A DNA stretch of 38,337 nucleotides from JAGLQA01 sp023135565 (GTDB taxonomy: Bacteria; Acidobacteriota; Aminicenantia; UBA2199), in contig DAOWCY010000048.1 of the NCBI GenBank assembly GCA_030639305.1, forward strand, positions 1-38,337, given 5' to 3'. A program made the position numbers and the translations under genes. Below the pieces are notes generated by a model. That model was not told where the DNA came from, searched no databases, and was given only the letters and a program-made list of their open reading frames with translations. Numbering within the stretch: the stretch's first letter is position 1; each line of letters starts with the position of its first letter. Shown in pieces: positions 8,254-16,678 of this stretch.

Positions 8254-8918
8254 CTTCGTTTAATTGTAGAGAATATGCCATTACATGGCGGCAATACACA
8301 ACATGTTTTACATATTTCAAGTTTCCACCGTCAGGTGGCTATATTTTCAAACTTAGTCTTTAAAAAAACACTATAACACAAGTAAGCTTAAATTTCCAGC
8401 CCCCGTTGTTCCCCAAATCCACCGCCTAATAACGGGCGGCTGTGATGGGCGCGCCGCGCTCCCGCCCCCTACGAACGGAAATCAAACTAAGCAATACTTT
8501 TCGATTGAATTTTATCTTGTCCTCGTCAAAAATGTGCACGGTGCGTTGGAATGTTGGAATGATGCATTTAGAAAATTGGGGTAATGGGCTGAGAAGATAA
8601 TCGGTAATCGGGGACGGGAGAAGCCCATTCAGCAGGAGTGCGGCGCACTCTCCCTCATTAGCCTTCGGCGACCCTCCGGGGGCGCCCCCCATTGGGTTCA
8701 TCGTCGGGGGCCAGCGACACACCGTACTTTCTGAAAAAAGTGGGACAAAAACTTTTATTTATTTAGAAGCAAAGGCGCCACCCTGCTGCGAAGCAGCTTA
8801 TGTGCATCATGATTGCCTGTCCCCTTTTCCCTCTCTTACCTTAAACCAAAAGCGAAAAAAATGCGTATATTAGCATTAAGGAGTGACATAATAGTGGAGC
8901 GAGACCCGGAGGTTTAAA
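8254..8918. other. Long divergent intergenic region without a supported gene
   Basis: 665 bp between the divergent kinase and DUF5916 genes. It holds a small CCACC/GGTGG hairpin (about 8327-8340), a GC-rich stretch at 8430-8475, the repeat at 8641-8797 and the leader of the DUF5916 gene. A 98-codon open frame on the minus strand (8426-8722) crosses the repeat and has no recognisable protein character. Confidence 0.6.
8641..8797 (+). repeat. Copy of the hairpin-rich element with altered but still pairing stems
   Basis: Contains GCCTTCGGCGACC, GGGGGCC, an ACTTT-CTGAAA-AAAGT hairpin followed by AAAACTTTTATT, the module TTAGAAGCAAAGGCGC, and the hairpin GCTGC-GAA-GCAGC (8785-8797). That last hairpin corresponds to GCCGC-GAA-GCGGC at 2172-2184, with a compensatory C:G to T:A change and the same GAA loop. 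Confidence 0.75.
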
Positions 8919-11606
8919 TTGAATAGAAAGAAAAGAATTCTTATACTCTTCATATTTTTTACCTGGATGCTGATGCTCACTCTTTCTTTAGCAGGTAAAG
9001 CAGCCAAAAAGGAGAAAACCGGAAATAAAGAGCAAAAAGTAGTTTCCGCTTATAAAGCTGACGAAACCATCAAAATCGACGGCTTCTTAAAAGAAGAAAC
9101 CTGGCAAAATACAGGTTACAGCAGCTTTACCCAATCAGAGCCGGAAGACGGCGCCGCCCCCACGGAAAAAACAGTCGTCTGGATGGCTTTCGACCAAAAA
9201 GCAGTTTACGTGGCTGCTCGCCTCTACGACTCGGAACCCGGTAAGATTATCGGGCTGTTGGGCCGGCGGGACGATTTTGTGGATTCCGATTGGTTTATTT
9301 TCTCGGTAGACCCATATTACGACCGGCGCAGCGGCTACCAGTTCGCCGTTAATCCGAAAGGCTCGATCACCGACTGGACTATTTTTAACGACGAAAGTAG
9401 GGACGAAACCTGGGACGGCATCTGGGACAGTGCCGCCCGCATAGACGATAAAGGCTGGACAGTGGAAATCCGCATCCCCTTCGACCAACTGCGTTTCAAA
9501 AAAAAGGAAAACTACGTCTGGGGGGTTAACTTTCGCCGCTTCATCAAACGAAAAAATGAGCAGGTGATGTTCTCCTGGACGCCCAAAGAAGAGAGCGGCT
9601 TTGTCTCCCACTTTGCCCGCTTAGAAGGAATCAAGGATATCAACCCGGGACGCCTGATCGAGGTCGTGCCCTTTACCGCCGGTAAAGCGGCTTTCAGCAC
9701 CGCAGAAGAAGGCAACCCTTTTGAAACCGGGAAAGATTATTCAACCAATGCCGGTGTGGATATGAAAATCGGACTAAAAAGCAATCTTACCATGGACCTG
9801 TCGTTTAACCCCGATTTCGGCCAGGTAGAGGTGGACCCGGCAGTGATTAATCTCGAAGCCGCGGAAACCTATTTTTCCGAAAAAAGACCTTTTTTTATCG
9901 AAGGTTCCAGTATCTTCCGTTTCGGTAGGGGAGGGTCCAACCGCTTTATCGGGGCTAATTGGGGTGATCCCAGCTTTTTTTACAGCCGCAGGATAGGGCG
10001 TTCTCCGCAGGGATACGTGGATTCCGAAGGCTATGTCAGGTACCCGGAATGGACCACCATCTTGGGCGCAGCCAAAATTACCGGCAAGATCGGCAGCGGC
10101 TGGAACGTCGGCTTTTTGAGCGCCGTCACTGAACGGGAATATGCTGAAATAGATTTGAACGGTTTGCGCTCAAGTGAAGAAGTAGAACCTTTCTCTTACT
10201 ACGGTGTGCTGCGCGCCCAGAAAGAATTTAATGAAGGCCGCCAGGGATTGGGTTTTATTGCCACTTCCGTAGTTAGGGACCTGCGCACCGATTATCTCAA
10301 AGAAGCCTTAAACAGCAGCGCAGCCAGTTTCGCTTTAGACGGCTGGGCCTTTTTAGATAAAGATAAAATCTGGGTATTTACCGGCTGGTTCGGCGGCACC
10401 AGGGTTGCCGGGAGTAAAGAAAGAATTTATGATCTCCAGGTTTCTTATCCCCATTACTTTCAGCGGCCCGATGCCGACCATATAGAACTCGACGAGGACG
10501 CCACTTCTTTGAACGGTTGGGCAGGCCGGTTTACCTTGAATAAACAGAAGGGCAATTTTCTTTTTAATGCCGCTTTAGGAGCGATTTCTCCCGGTTTTAA
10601 CTCAACGGATATGGGCTTCCAGTGGTTCAGCGGTATGGTTAACGGGCACATCATGGTGGGATACCAATCTTTTAAACCCGGGAAAATTTTCCGGGAATGG
10701 GCGGTTAATCTTTTCACCCAAAGGAATTATGATTTCGGCGGCAATAAAATCGGAGAACAGCGTTTGATATTTATTTCCCATTTTAGATTTCTCAATTATT
10801 GGAGCGCTTATTACCAGTTGAGTGTCAATCCTAAAACGTGGATGAAATTTTTTACCCGGGGCGGTCCCCTGGCGCTGCGATTGCCCCACACCTGGATGAA
10901 TTTTAGTATTCACAGCGATGACCGGAAAAAAATAGTATTTATGATAGGCGGGTATTATTCCACCGAGGAATCGGGTTCTGAAACGAAAGCCGGTTACCTG
11001 GGGCTGCGTTGGAAACCCAGTAGTAATTTCAGTATCGGTCTGTTCCCCGATTATAGTTTCGAGAATAATGTAGCCCAATGGGTGACCAACGTGGAAGACC
11101 CGTTCATGACCGATACCTTCGGCACCCGGCATGTCTTTGCCAACATAAAACAAAACACCCTTTCCTGCGCTATCCACATCAATTGGATCTTCACCCCGAA
11201 ACTCAGCTTGCAGGGGTATATTCAGCCTTTTATCGCAGTGGGGGATTATCAAGGTCTAAAAGAGTTTGCCCGGCCTAAGAGTTTTGATTTTAATCTTTAC
11301 GGGGAGAACGGTTCGACCATTTCTTACGCGGACGAGACTTATACCATCGACCCTGACGGCCCAGGTCCGGCCCCGTCTTTTTCATTGGGTAATCCTGATT
11401 TTAATTACAAGTCGCTGCGCGGCACGATAGTGCTCAGGTGGGAATACCGGCCCGGTTCTACATTGTATGCCGTATGGACGCAGAACCGTGTCGATGATTA
11501 TTCCGATCCCGGTGATTTTCGTTTTGGGCGGGATTTCGGGAATTTGCTTCGTGCGCCCGGTGACAATATATTTATGTTAAAGTTCACCTACCGCTTCAAG
11601 ATGTAG
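8919..11606 (+). CDS. CBM9-like / DUF5916 outer-membrane-type protein
   Basis: A protein of 895 residues with an N-terminal signal segment (about 1-26). A carbohydrate-binding family 9-like beta-sandwich follows (about 45-215; IDGFLKEETWQ, AVYVAARLYDSEP, WTVEIRIPFDQLRF). The rest is DUF5916 (about 235-895), starting with the family's typical GRLIEVVPF and FSEKRPFFIEGSSIF segments and ending in alternating hydrophobic/aromatic strands (FMLKFTYRFKM), consistent with an outer-membrane beta-barrel. Substrate and function of DUF5916 are not established. The start is TTG at 8919, supported by GGAGG at 8908-8912. It has no close codirectional neighbour and is probably monocistronic. Confidence 0.85.
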   Translation: MNRKKRILILFIFFTWMLMLTLSLAGKAAKKEKTGNKEQKVVSAYKADETIKIDGFLKEETWQNTGYSSFTQSEPEDGAAPTEKTVVWMAFDQKAVYVAARLYDSEPGKIIGLLGRRDDFVDSDWFIFSVDPYYDRRSGYQFAVNPKGSITDWTIFNDESRDETWDGIWDSAARIDDKGWTVEIRIPFDQLRFKKKENYVWGVNFRRFIKRKNEQVMFSWTPKEESGFVSHFARLEGIKDINPGRLIEVVPFTAGKAAFSTAEEGNPFETGKDYSTNAGVDMKIGLKSNLTMDLSFNPDFGQVEVDPAVINLEAAETYFSEKRPFFIEGSSIFRFGRGGSNRFIGANWGDPSFFYSRRIGRSPQGYVDSEGYVRYPEWTTILGAAKITGKIGSGWNVGFLSAVTEREYAEIDLNGLRSSEEVEPFSYYGVLRAQKEFNEGRQGLGFIATSVVRDLRTDYLKEALNSSAASFALDGWAFLDKDKIWVFTGWFGGTRVAGSKERIYDLQVSYPHYFQRPDADHIELDEDATSLNGWAGRFTLNKQKGNFLFNAALGAISPGFNSTDMGFQWFSGMVNGHIMVGYQSFKPGKIFREWAVNLFTQRNYDFGGNKIGEQRLIFISHFRFLNYWSAYYQLSVNPKTWMKFFTRGGPLALRLPHTWMNFSIHSDDRKKIVFMIGGYYSTEESGSETKAGYLGLRWKPSSNFSIGLFPDYSFENNVAQWVTNVEDPFMTDTFGTRHVFANIKQNTLSCAIHINWIFTPKLSLQGYIQPFIAVGDYQGLKEFARPKSFDFNLYGENGSTISYADETYTIDPDGPGPAPSFSLGNPDFNYKSLRGTIVLRWEYRPGSTLYAVWTQNRVDDYSDPGDFRFGRDFGNLLRAPGDNIFMLKFTYRFKM

Positions 11607-11720
11607 TAAACGGGCTGAATTATGATTTATGAATGATGAGAGGTGCTCTACAATTACTCCGATCTCATTTAACCATGAATGCGGGCGCGAGTGCGGCTTG
11701 ACTGTTCTTATTTTTTTCGC

Positions 11721-12146
11721 TCAAGCAACAGAGGCGACAGGCACAAAGCTAGCCGGTTCCACATAAGTTAAAGGTATGCCCCTGTTGGGGGATTCCTGGA
11801 AAAAAGATAACTTTAAAAATTTGTTTACTGGACTTGTGCTCATTGCAAGAAACGCTTGTTCTTGTAAGTCTTCCGGTAGTTCGTTGAGTTTATCGAGGGG
11901 GTAGCTGCGCGGTCCATATTCCGTCCGTTCTGTAAGGATCGAAAAATGGAGCAGCGTTAAGCTGACGGCACGCCCGGTTTCCCGGTTGAGCCGTAACAGG
12001 ATGTGGTCGGTGAGTTCAACGCCTGCCGCGGACTCGTTCTCATCAAAAAATATATCCAGTATATCTTCGTTCTCGTCATATCGGAGGCGAATGATCGCCC
12101 CGTTTTGATCTTTTATTTCCCGTCGGTGTACTTTTAAGTTACTCAT
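11721..12146 (-). CDS. DUF2283-domain protein, probable antitoxin-like partner
   Basis: 141 residues. The segment LRYDENEDILDIFFDENESAAGVELTD (quoted in parts: LRYDENEDILDIFF, then VELTDHILLRLN) has the DUF2283 signature. The C-terminal half (about 75-141) is an extra tail mentioning YPLDKLNELPEDLQ and has no recognised domain; DUF2283 proteins are usually about 60-80 residues. It starts 4 bp after the gene at 12151, with AAGGTGA upstream of its ATG, so the two form an operon. DUF2283 genes are often found beside small nuclease-like genes in TA-like pairs, which is why this role is proposed; no experimental basis is visible here. Confidence 0.7.
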   Translation of the reverse strand: MSNLKVHRREIKDQNGAIIRLRYDENEDILDIFFDENESAAGVELTDHILLRLNRETGRAVSLTLLHFSILTERTEYGPRSYPLDKLNELPEDLQEQAFLAMSTSPVNKFLKLSFFQESPNRGIPLTYVEPASFVPVASVA

Positions 12147-12150
12147 ACTT

Positions 12151-12474
12151 TCACCTTTTTGATACGATGTATTTTGCCCAACCTGTTACTACGAAATTAT
12201 TCGGCTCGTAACTTCCTGTATTGTCAAGTTGGGTCTTAAAGATTACGATGACGACTATGTGATTGTTTTCCGGTAATAATTTTTCAAACTGTTTATAATA
12301 ACGATATTCATTAGGCAGCAGTGTGTCTTGTTTACGATGCCCGGTCCGTATGGTCTGCAAGAATTCTTCTAAGAAAGGTTCTAATTCAGGCCGTGCTTCT
12401 AATATGTGATGCCAACGCTCTTCGGTTAGATAAATCTCATTACCGTGTCGATCATGAACTATCCATTTTTTCAT
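12151..12474 (-). CDS. Small nuclease-like protein (PBECR/RelE-like), paired with DUF2283
   Basis: 107 residues. The pattern WIVHDRHGNEIYLTEERWHHILEARPEL (seen in parts: GNEIYLTEERW, HHILEARPEL) followed by an EEFLQTIRTG helix, a basic RYYKQF strand and a late VVIVIFKTQ strand resembles the barnase-EndoU-ColicinE5/D-RelE-like nuclease fold. This is a fold-level resemblance judged by eye. An in-frame ATG at 12489 would add five residues; the ATG at 12474 is preferred because GAAGG sits 8 nt before it. First gene of a two-gene operon with the DUF2283 protein, 4 bp apart. Confidence 0.6.
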   Translation of the reverse strand: MKKWIVHDRHGNEIYLTEERWHHILEARPELEPFLEEFLQTIRTGHRKQDTLLPNEYRYYKQFEKLLPENNHIVVIVIFKTQLDNTGSYEPNNFVVTGWAKYIVSKR

Positions 12475-12602
12475 CGTTAATACCTTCATTAGGATAAATA
12501 GTCTCCTCTAATGAATAACATAATTTTGTTATAAATTCAACTGTCTTCAAAAATTTAAAAAGAAAATTAGCCTGTCCCTTTTTTTGCCCAAATAATGCCG
12601 GG

Positions 12603-12631
12603 TTGACATTTTTGTTTATTCATTCTATTAT
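12603..12631 (+). promoter_or_regulatory. Promoter of the vapB-like gene at 12690
   Basis: TTGACA (12603-12608), a 17-bp spacer and TATTAT (12626-12631). The gene has a normal leader of about 50 nt ending in AGGAGG (12678-12683), 6 nt before the ATG. Confidence 0.75.
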
Positions 12632-12689
12632 AAAAGCATGAAAAGAAGAATTTTTTTTGCCGGGAATATGGCTGCCCAGGAGGAAAAAT

Positions 12690-12941
12690 ATGAACCTACA
12701 AGCAATTATAAACGATATAGAACTGCTTCCGCCTGAAAAACATGAAGAAGTAGCGGACTTTATCGAATTTCTTAAAACCCGATTCAGCGTTAAGAAGAGC
12801 CGTGTCTCAATTACCGATACAACCTCTGCCATGCAGCCCGATCGTTTTTTCGGTATGTGGGCTGACCGTGAGTCGAGGAGAGATAGTGCGTCGTGGGTTA
12901 GGCAGCAGCGGGAAAAAGAATGGGGGCCGCGAGATGCTTGA
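12690..12941 (+). CDS. VapB-like (DUF2281-type) antitoxin
   Basis: 83 residues. The N-terminal helix ELLPPEKHEEVADFIEFLK is the hallmark of DUF2281-like antitoxins. The C-terminus is polar and charged (FFGMWADRESRRDS...WVRQQREKEW), typical of the region that wraps a PIN toxin. The frame extends upstream to 12657, but the ATG at 12690 has the strong AGGAGG. The following toxin frame starts inside the last codons of this gene but is reduced to 26 residues, so this antitoxin appears orphaned. Confidence 0.75.
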   Translation: MNLQAIINDIELLPPEKHEEVADFIEFLKTRFSVKKSRVSITDTTSAMQPDRFFGMWADRESRRDSASWVRQQREKEWGPRDA

Positions 12942-13014
12942 CATCATTTTAATAGATACAGACCACATAAGCGGGATTCCAATAACGCCCGTTGACGGTG
13001 CCGACAGGCGATAA
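12934..13014 (+). pseudogene. Truncated VapC (PIN-domain toxin) remnant
   Basis: The ATG at 12934 overlaps the antitoxin end in the usual VapBC manner. The frame reads MLDIILIDTDHISGI and then runs out of similarity, stopping after 26 residues. The first 13 residues match the first strand and first catalytic aspartate of the intact toxin at 25308 (MDIVLVDTDIVSF). A working PIN domain needs about 125-135 residues and three further acidic residues, all missing here. Confidence 0.7.
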
Positions 13015-13030
13015 TCCTGTTTTATAAGGC

Positions 13031-13861
13031 TTATTTTTTTACCGGTTTTTCTACTTTCTTTTTGGTTGGCGCCGGTTTAGCAGCTTGTTTTTTGGACGGC
13101 GGCGCTTGCTGAGGATTAATTTCCAACAGTTCAACCTCGAAAATCAAGCAGGCATTGGGTGTGATGTCCTTACCCATGTTGCGCTCACCATAAGCGAGGT
13201 TCGCCGGTACGAAAAACTTAAATACACTGCCTACTTTCATCAACTGCAGTCCTTCGGTCCAGCCTTTTATAACGCGGGTCAGGGGGAAAGTGGAAGGAGT
13301 GCCCCGTTTATAGGAACTATCGAATTCAGTACCGTTGATAAGGGCACCCTTGTAGTTTACTTTTACCGTGTCTGCGGTTTTCGGATTCGCGCCTGTGCCG
13401 GCCTTGATAATTATATATTGCAAACCGCTTGCCGTGACTTTTACACCTTCTTTTGTGGCGTTTTCTTCCAGGAATTTTTTACCTTCTTCTATGTTTTTCT
13501 CACCCTGGATTTTTCTTTTCTCACCCTGGATTTTTCTTTTCTCATCGAACCTTTTTCTTACTTCTTTCTGGAAATCCGTCAGGGCTTTTTTCATATCTTC
13601 GATGGTCATTTGCGCTTTTTCCTCACTGATATAAGCGTCAACGACACCTTGCATCATAATAAAGAGATCGACATCATCTTTAGCATCCCTGACGCTTTGG
13701 CCCATATTGTAACCCAGGGCATAGCTGCCTTTTTGCTTCAGGGTTTCCAGTTTCACTTTTTGTGTGAACGCTTTCTTGACGTCTTTGGAATTTTTCAACC
13801 CGCCGCAGTTTACCGCGGTAATCAATACGATAATTAATGATAAAATAAATAATTTTTTCAC
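13031..13861 (-). CDS. Exported FKBP-type peptidyl-prolyl cis-trans isomerase
   Basis: 276 residues. Begins with a signal segment ending VNCGG (possible but weak lipobox). A helical FKBP_N-like dimerisation region follows (about 40-135; YALGYNMGQSVRDAK), then the FKBP catalytic domain (about 145-252; VKVNYKGALINGTEFDSSY, VIKGWTEGLQLMKVG, IPPNLAYG-like VPANLAYGE). A lysine/proline-rich tail completes it. It should catalyse proline isomerisation and chaperone proteins in the periplasm, like FkpA/Mip. Start is GTG at 13861 with AGGAGG at 13868-13873; an ATG is absent nearby. A perfect 21-bp duplication (13500-13541) repeats the linker motif KIQGEKR. Confidence 0.92.
   Translation of the reverse strand: MKKLFILSLIIVLITAVNCGGLKNSKDVKKAFTQKVKLETLKQKGSYALGYNMGQSVRDAKDDVDLFIMMQGVVDAYISEEKAQMTIEDMKKALTDFQKEVRKRFDEKRKIQGEKRKIQGEKNIEEGKKFLEENATKEGVKVTASGLQYIIIKAGTGANPKTADTVKVNYKGALINGTEFDSSYKRGTPSTFPLTRVIKGWTEGLQLMKVGSVFKFFVPANLAYGERNMGKDITPNACLIFEVELLEINPQQAPPSKKQAAKPAPTKKKVEKPVKK
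13500..13541 (-). repeat. Perfect 21-bp tandem duplication inside the FKBP gene
   Basis: Two identical 21-bp units (13500-13520 and 13521-13541) encode a repeated seven-residue KIQGEKR-like stretch in the charged helix just before the catalytic domain. Being in frame, it only lengthens the helix. Confidence 0.9.
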
Positions 13862-14237
13862 TTTTTTCCTCCTATTGGAAATTCTTTTTATCGAACCTGG
13901 ATTTTGCGCTTACAGCGCAGTATGGAGCACTTCCAGTGCGATATTAATAACACCTTTTATATCATTCGAATGCCCATTGCCGGGTGGTTTTGTTTCGATA
14001 AGTTATAGATTTTACCAGAAAAACAAAAAATTACAAGTTCCAGGAAGCAAAAAAACAGTGCCGGCCCCGGGACAGCTCCAGCATTCTCAGCCCCAGCTAA
14101 AAGCATACTCGACGAACTCTCGAGGGCTATAGGACTGAGATAGGACGAATAAGACGTATGCGGGGTCTGGAGAGGCAACAACAACAGGAAATTGGGACAG
14201 ACGCACTGCGTCATCCGCTCCACCCGAAAAACGCCCC
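13862..14237. other. Intergenic region without a supported gene
   Basis: 376 bp between two minus-strand genes. A small GCGCTT-ACA-like hairpin (about 13907-13918) lies near the FKBP leader. Around 14109-14126 the stretch CGAACTCTCGAGGGCTAT resembles CGAACTCTTCGGGGCTAT near 20881, suggesting a second, short dispersed repeat. Open frames crossing this region have no protein-like character. Confidence 0.5.
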
Positions 14238-14268
14238 TTATAGGTTCCCCGCGCTGCGGGGGGATTCG
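14232..14268 (-). repeat. GC hairpin unit forming the end of the serine hydrolase gene
   Basis: CTTATAGGTTCCCC then GCGCTGCGGGG, almost identical to 21149-21173 (CTTATAGGTTCCCC then GCGCCGCGGGG). The unit supplies the last residues (SPRSAGNL) and the TAA of the hydrolase gene. Confidence 0.75.
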
Positions 14269-16088
14269 TCATGCCTGCCTCCTTCATACATGCCAATTAT
14301 CTTTTTGGCGATCCCCTTTTCATCGAAAACAAAACGAAGCCGGAAAGAAGACGGGTCTTTAAGTATAAAGATGTCCTTGGAGAGAGGATACAACTTTTTA
14401 TCATCTTTGTTAGCCGCATTTTCGCGGAAATAATAGAGGCTGCCGTTCTCCAACTTGATATGCCGCTCCCCATAATCACCCACCATGGTTTTCAAATAAT
14501 CCCGGGACAATACGGCAGGCGTTTCTATGGCTTTGATATATTCTAAAGCCCAGGTTATACTTTTGTCGGCGTCGGCGGTCTTTTTACCTATTCTTAAAGA
14601 CAGGGCCTTCTTATAATAGAAACGTGCCTGCTTCCATTCGGCTTTTTGCAGGTAAGCCCCGGCCAGGTCTTTGTGAGCATTATAAGATCGTGGAAAAGCA
14701 TCGAGGTTCATACTAAATATTTTAAAGGCTGCTTCCTTAGCTTCAATATCCAGCAGCCCCCTACCCAACCTTCTTAACTGCACTTCCGACAGCCTTTTTT
14801 TCCGGGCCGGGTCTTTTTGTTTTTCTTTAATGTTCTTTATCACTTCAGCGATTCCTTTTTTTAAATAGGTGCGCATCAACTGCACACCGGGCGAATCGTG
14901 CCGGTCATAGGACATCAACGGGGAACTTATTACAGGGTGTTCTCCGCCGAGGGCCGCCCGGACCAACTCCGTGGCGATACTCAGCCCCTGGGTACAGTTG
15001 GTAAAATAGACCACTCCTAATTTCTCTTTTTTAAAAGCAATAAAAAAAGCCTTAAAATCCCCGTTATCACCCCAATGCCAATAGGCTTCACCCTGGTCCG
15101 TATGCTGTAAGCCGACTCCTAAACCCCAAAAGATCGCTGCCATCTTTTCAAGCTTAACCTGGGGTTTGAGCATTTCCTGCAGCGTTTCTTTTTCCAGGCC
15201 CTGTTCATTCATAATCGCCAGCATGAACCGGGCGTAATCGGAAGCCGTGGTTTTCAAACTGTGGGCCGCATTGCCCCGCGAACCCCGGCGCAGCCTCTTA
15301 GACAGCAAATAATCGTGGGGCGCTGCCGATTGTTCTTCGTACTTTTTTTCCCAGACAAAGCTGCTTTCTGTCATACCTAAAGGCTGGAAAACCATTTCCC
15401 GCATGAAGTCTTCCAACTTCTTCCCGGTCAGTTTTTCCACCACCCGCTGCAAAAAAACAAAACCTTCACCCGAATAACTGAATTTTTCTCCCGGTGTGAA
15501 GAGGATATTTAATTCGCCATTACGCCAGTTGGGGAAACCGCAGGAGTGGCTCATCACCATACGGGCGGTTATTTTTTTCAACCGTTCATCTTTGCCGATA
15601 GTCCCTGAAAACTTTTCCCGGATATAGGATTCGGTTACATACTGCATCAAAGGTTTATCTAAATCCAGCGTCCCTTTTTCTACCAATTTGAGCACGGCAT
15701 AGGCGAAAACCGCTTTACTCAGGGAGGCGGCTTCAAAAACGCTTTTTTGGGTGACCGGTTTTTCGGTTTTTGTGTCTTTCACCCCGAAGCCTTTTGCCCA
15801 GGCCAATTTCCCATCCCGGATAACAGCGGCGGAGAGTCCCGGGATCAAGCCTTTTTCCATCAACTGTGGAATCTCTTTTTCCAATTGTGCGATTAGTTCG
15901 GCTGTGTTTATCTTTGTTTTCAGGGGTTCTGCTGCCGGGCTTTGCGGCTTTTCCGCCGCTTGTTTCTGCGGCTCCCCCGCCGCCGGGTTTCCTGTTTCGC
16001 GCTGCGCAGAAACGTATCCTAAAAATAAAAAACTAAGACTGCATAAAACCATCAGGGGTAATATCCCGAATCTGTTTATTTTTCTCAT
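14238..16088 (-). CDS. Exported beta-lactamase-fold serine hydrolase with TPR-like C-terminus
   Basis: 616 residues. Signal peptide (about 1-29, ends YVSAQ), a Pro/Ala-rich linker, then the beta-lactamase/transpeptidase-like domain (about 65-375). The catalytic S-x-x-K is SLSK (Ser122, Lys125). YSG at 205-207 occupies the usual Y-x-N place, and HWGDNG the later KTG/HxG place. Residues about 440-530 contain helix pairs resembling TPRs (AHKDLAGAYLQKAEWKQARFYYKKAL); a DUF3471-like beta segment closes the protein. Such proteins include esterases and D-amino-acid peptidases more often than true beta-lactamases, so the substrate is open. The ATG has a strong GGAGG. The C-terminal tail is encoded by a repeat unit. 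Confidence 0.85.
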   Translation of the reverse strand: MRKINRFGILPLMVLCSLSFLFLGYVSAQRETGNPAAGEPQKQAAEKPQSPAAEPLKTKINTAELIAQLEKEIPQLMEKGLIPGLSAAVIRDGKLAWAKGFGVKDTKTEKPVTQKSVFEAASLSKAVFAYAVLKLVEKGTLDLDKPLMQYVTESYIREKFSGTIGKDERLKKITARMVMSHSCGFPNWRNGELNILFTPGEKFSYSGEGFVFLQRVVEKLTGKKLEDFMREMVFQPLGMTESSFVWEKKYEEQSAAPHDYLLSKRLRRGSRGNAAHSLKTTASDYARFMLAIMNEQGLEKETLQEMLKPQVKLEKMAAIFWGLGVGLQHTDQGEAYWHWGDNGDFKAFFIAFKKEKLGVVYFTNCTQGLSIATELVRAALGGEHPVISSPLMSYDRHDSPGVQLMRTYLKKGIAEVIKNIKEKQKDPARKKRLSEVQLRRLGRGLLDIEAKEAAFKIFSMNLDAFPRSYNAHKDLAGAYLQKAEWKQARFYYKKALSLRIGKKTADADKSITWALEYIKAIETPAVLSRDYLKTMVGDYGERHIKLENGSLYYFRENAANKDDKKLYPLSKDIFILKDPSSFRLRFVFDEKGIAKKIIGMYEGGRHDESPRSAGNL

Positions 16089-16227
16089 ATTGCCTCCTTT
16101 ATACCTGGGAATTATTATTTAATAGTTAAATTATTATAGTTAATATAATAGAAACGAATTCCCGCGGAAAAAGTTTACTTCAATTCTCGCCCCTCTTAGT
16201 TCCGCCCCTGAAAGCCGGTATAATGAT

Positions 16228-16256
16228 TTGACATAAAGTTGCACATTTGCTATAGT
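16228..16256 (+). promoter_or_regulatory. Promoter of the antitoxin gene at 16277
   Basis: TTGACA (16228-16233), a 17-bp spacer and TATAGT (16251-16256); a GAGGA ribosome-binding site at 16264-16268 precedes the ATG at 16277. Confidence 0.75.
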
Positions 16257-16276
16257 TACATCTGAGGATAAATAAG

Positions 16277-16504
16277 ATGGCTAACGCAAACCAAATAGAA
16301 AGAATAATTAGCGATATAAAAATATTAGACTATTATGGAAAATTACAAATTCTTGAAAAGCTTGTCAGGCTCCTGAAAAGCCCCGGCCCAATCGAAGCGG
16401 GAAAAAAACATTCACTGCTGGAGTTGGAGGGGCTGGGAGAAGAGATATGGAAAGATATTAATGTAGATGAATATATCGATCAAGAAAGGAATTCATGGGA
16501 TTAA
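16277..16504 (+). CDS. VapB-like antitoxin, apparently orphaned
   Basis: 75 residues. An N-terminal helical region (IERIISDIKILDYYGKLQILEKLV) is followed by the tail LLELEGLGEEIWKDINVDEYIDQER in parts (LLELEGLGEEIW, NVDEYIDQERNSWD), a form I recognise from antitoxins encoded directly before PIN-domain toxins. The next frame starts at 16495 inside its last codons, the usual overlap, but encodes only 29 residues. Confidence 0.72.
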   Translation: MANANQIERIISDIKILDYYGKLQILEKLVRLLKSPGPIEAGKKHSLLELEGLGEEIWKDINVDEYIDQERNSWD

Positions 16505-16584
16505 TTGAAAAAGTTCAAGGGAAATTAAAAAGATTAAATTTGGTAGAGGATATACCGGTAATCATCCTGGATGACTTTATATAA
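16495..16584 (+). pseudogene. Truncated toxin remnant after the antitoxin
   Basis: ATG at 16495 overlaps the antitoxin stop. The frame begins MGLIEKVQGK, which resembles the lead-in of PIN toxins normally followed by a VYLDTNxFIY strand. Here it continues KRLNLVEDIPVIILDDFI and stops after 29 residues. None of the four PIN acidic positions can be placed. It could instead be an unrelated short peptide; the overlap geometry favours a decayed toxin. Confidence 0.5.
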
Positions 16585-16678
16585 GTTCTAAATCCCGCGC
16601 ACAATGACTTCTATCATTTCCTACCTCCGTTTATATAACAAATCCCCAACAGGCAGCGGGGCATCATTCATTTTTCTT

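Noticed and set aside
8426..8722. 98-codon minus-strand frame in the long intergenic region
   Set aside because: Crosses a dispersed GC-rich repeat, has no ribosome-binding site and no protein-like conservation cue.
10602..11252. 216-codon minus-strand open frame inside the DUF5916 gene
   Set aside because: Opposite strand of a well-supported gene, no start signal, no recognisable domain.
13085..13837. 250-codon plus-strand open frame opposite the FKBP gene
   Set aside because: It is antisense to a gene with clear FKBP motifs; its phenylalanine-rich product is the mirror of lysine-rich coding DNA.
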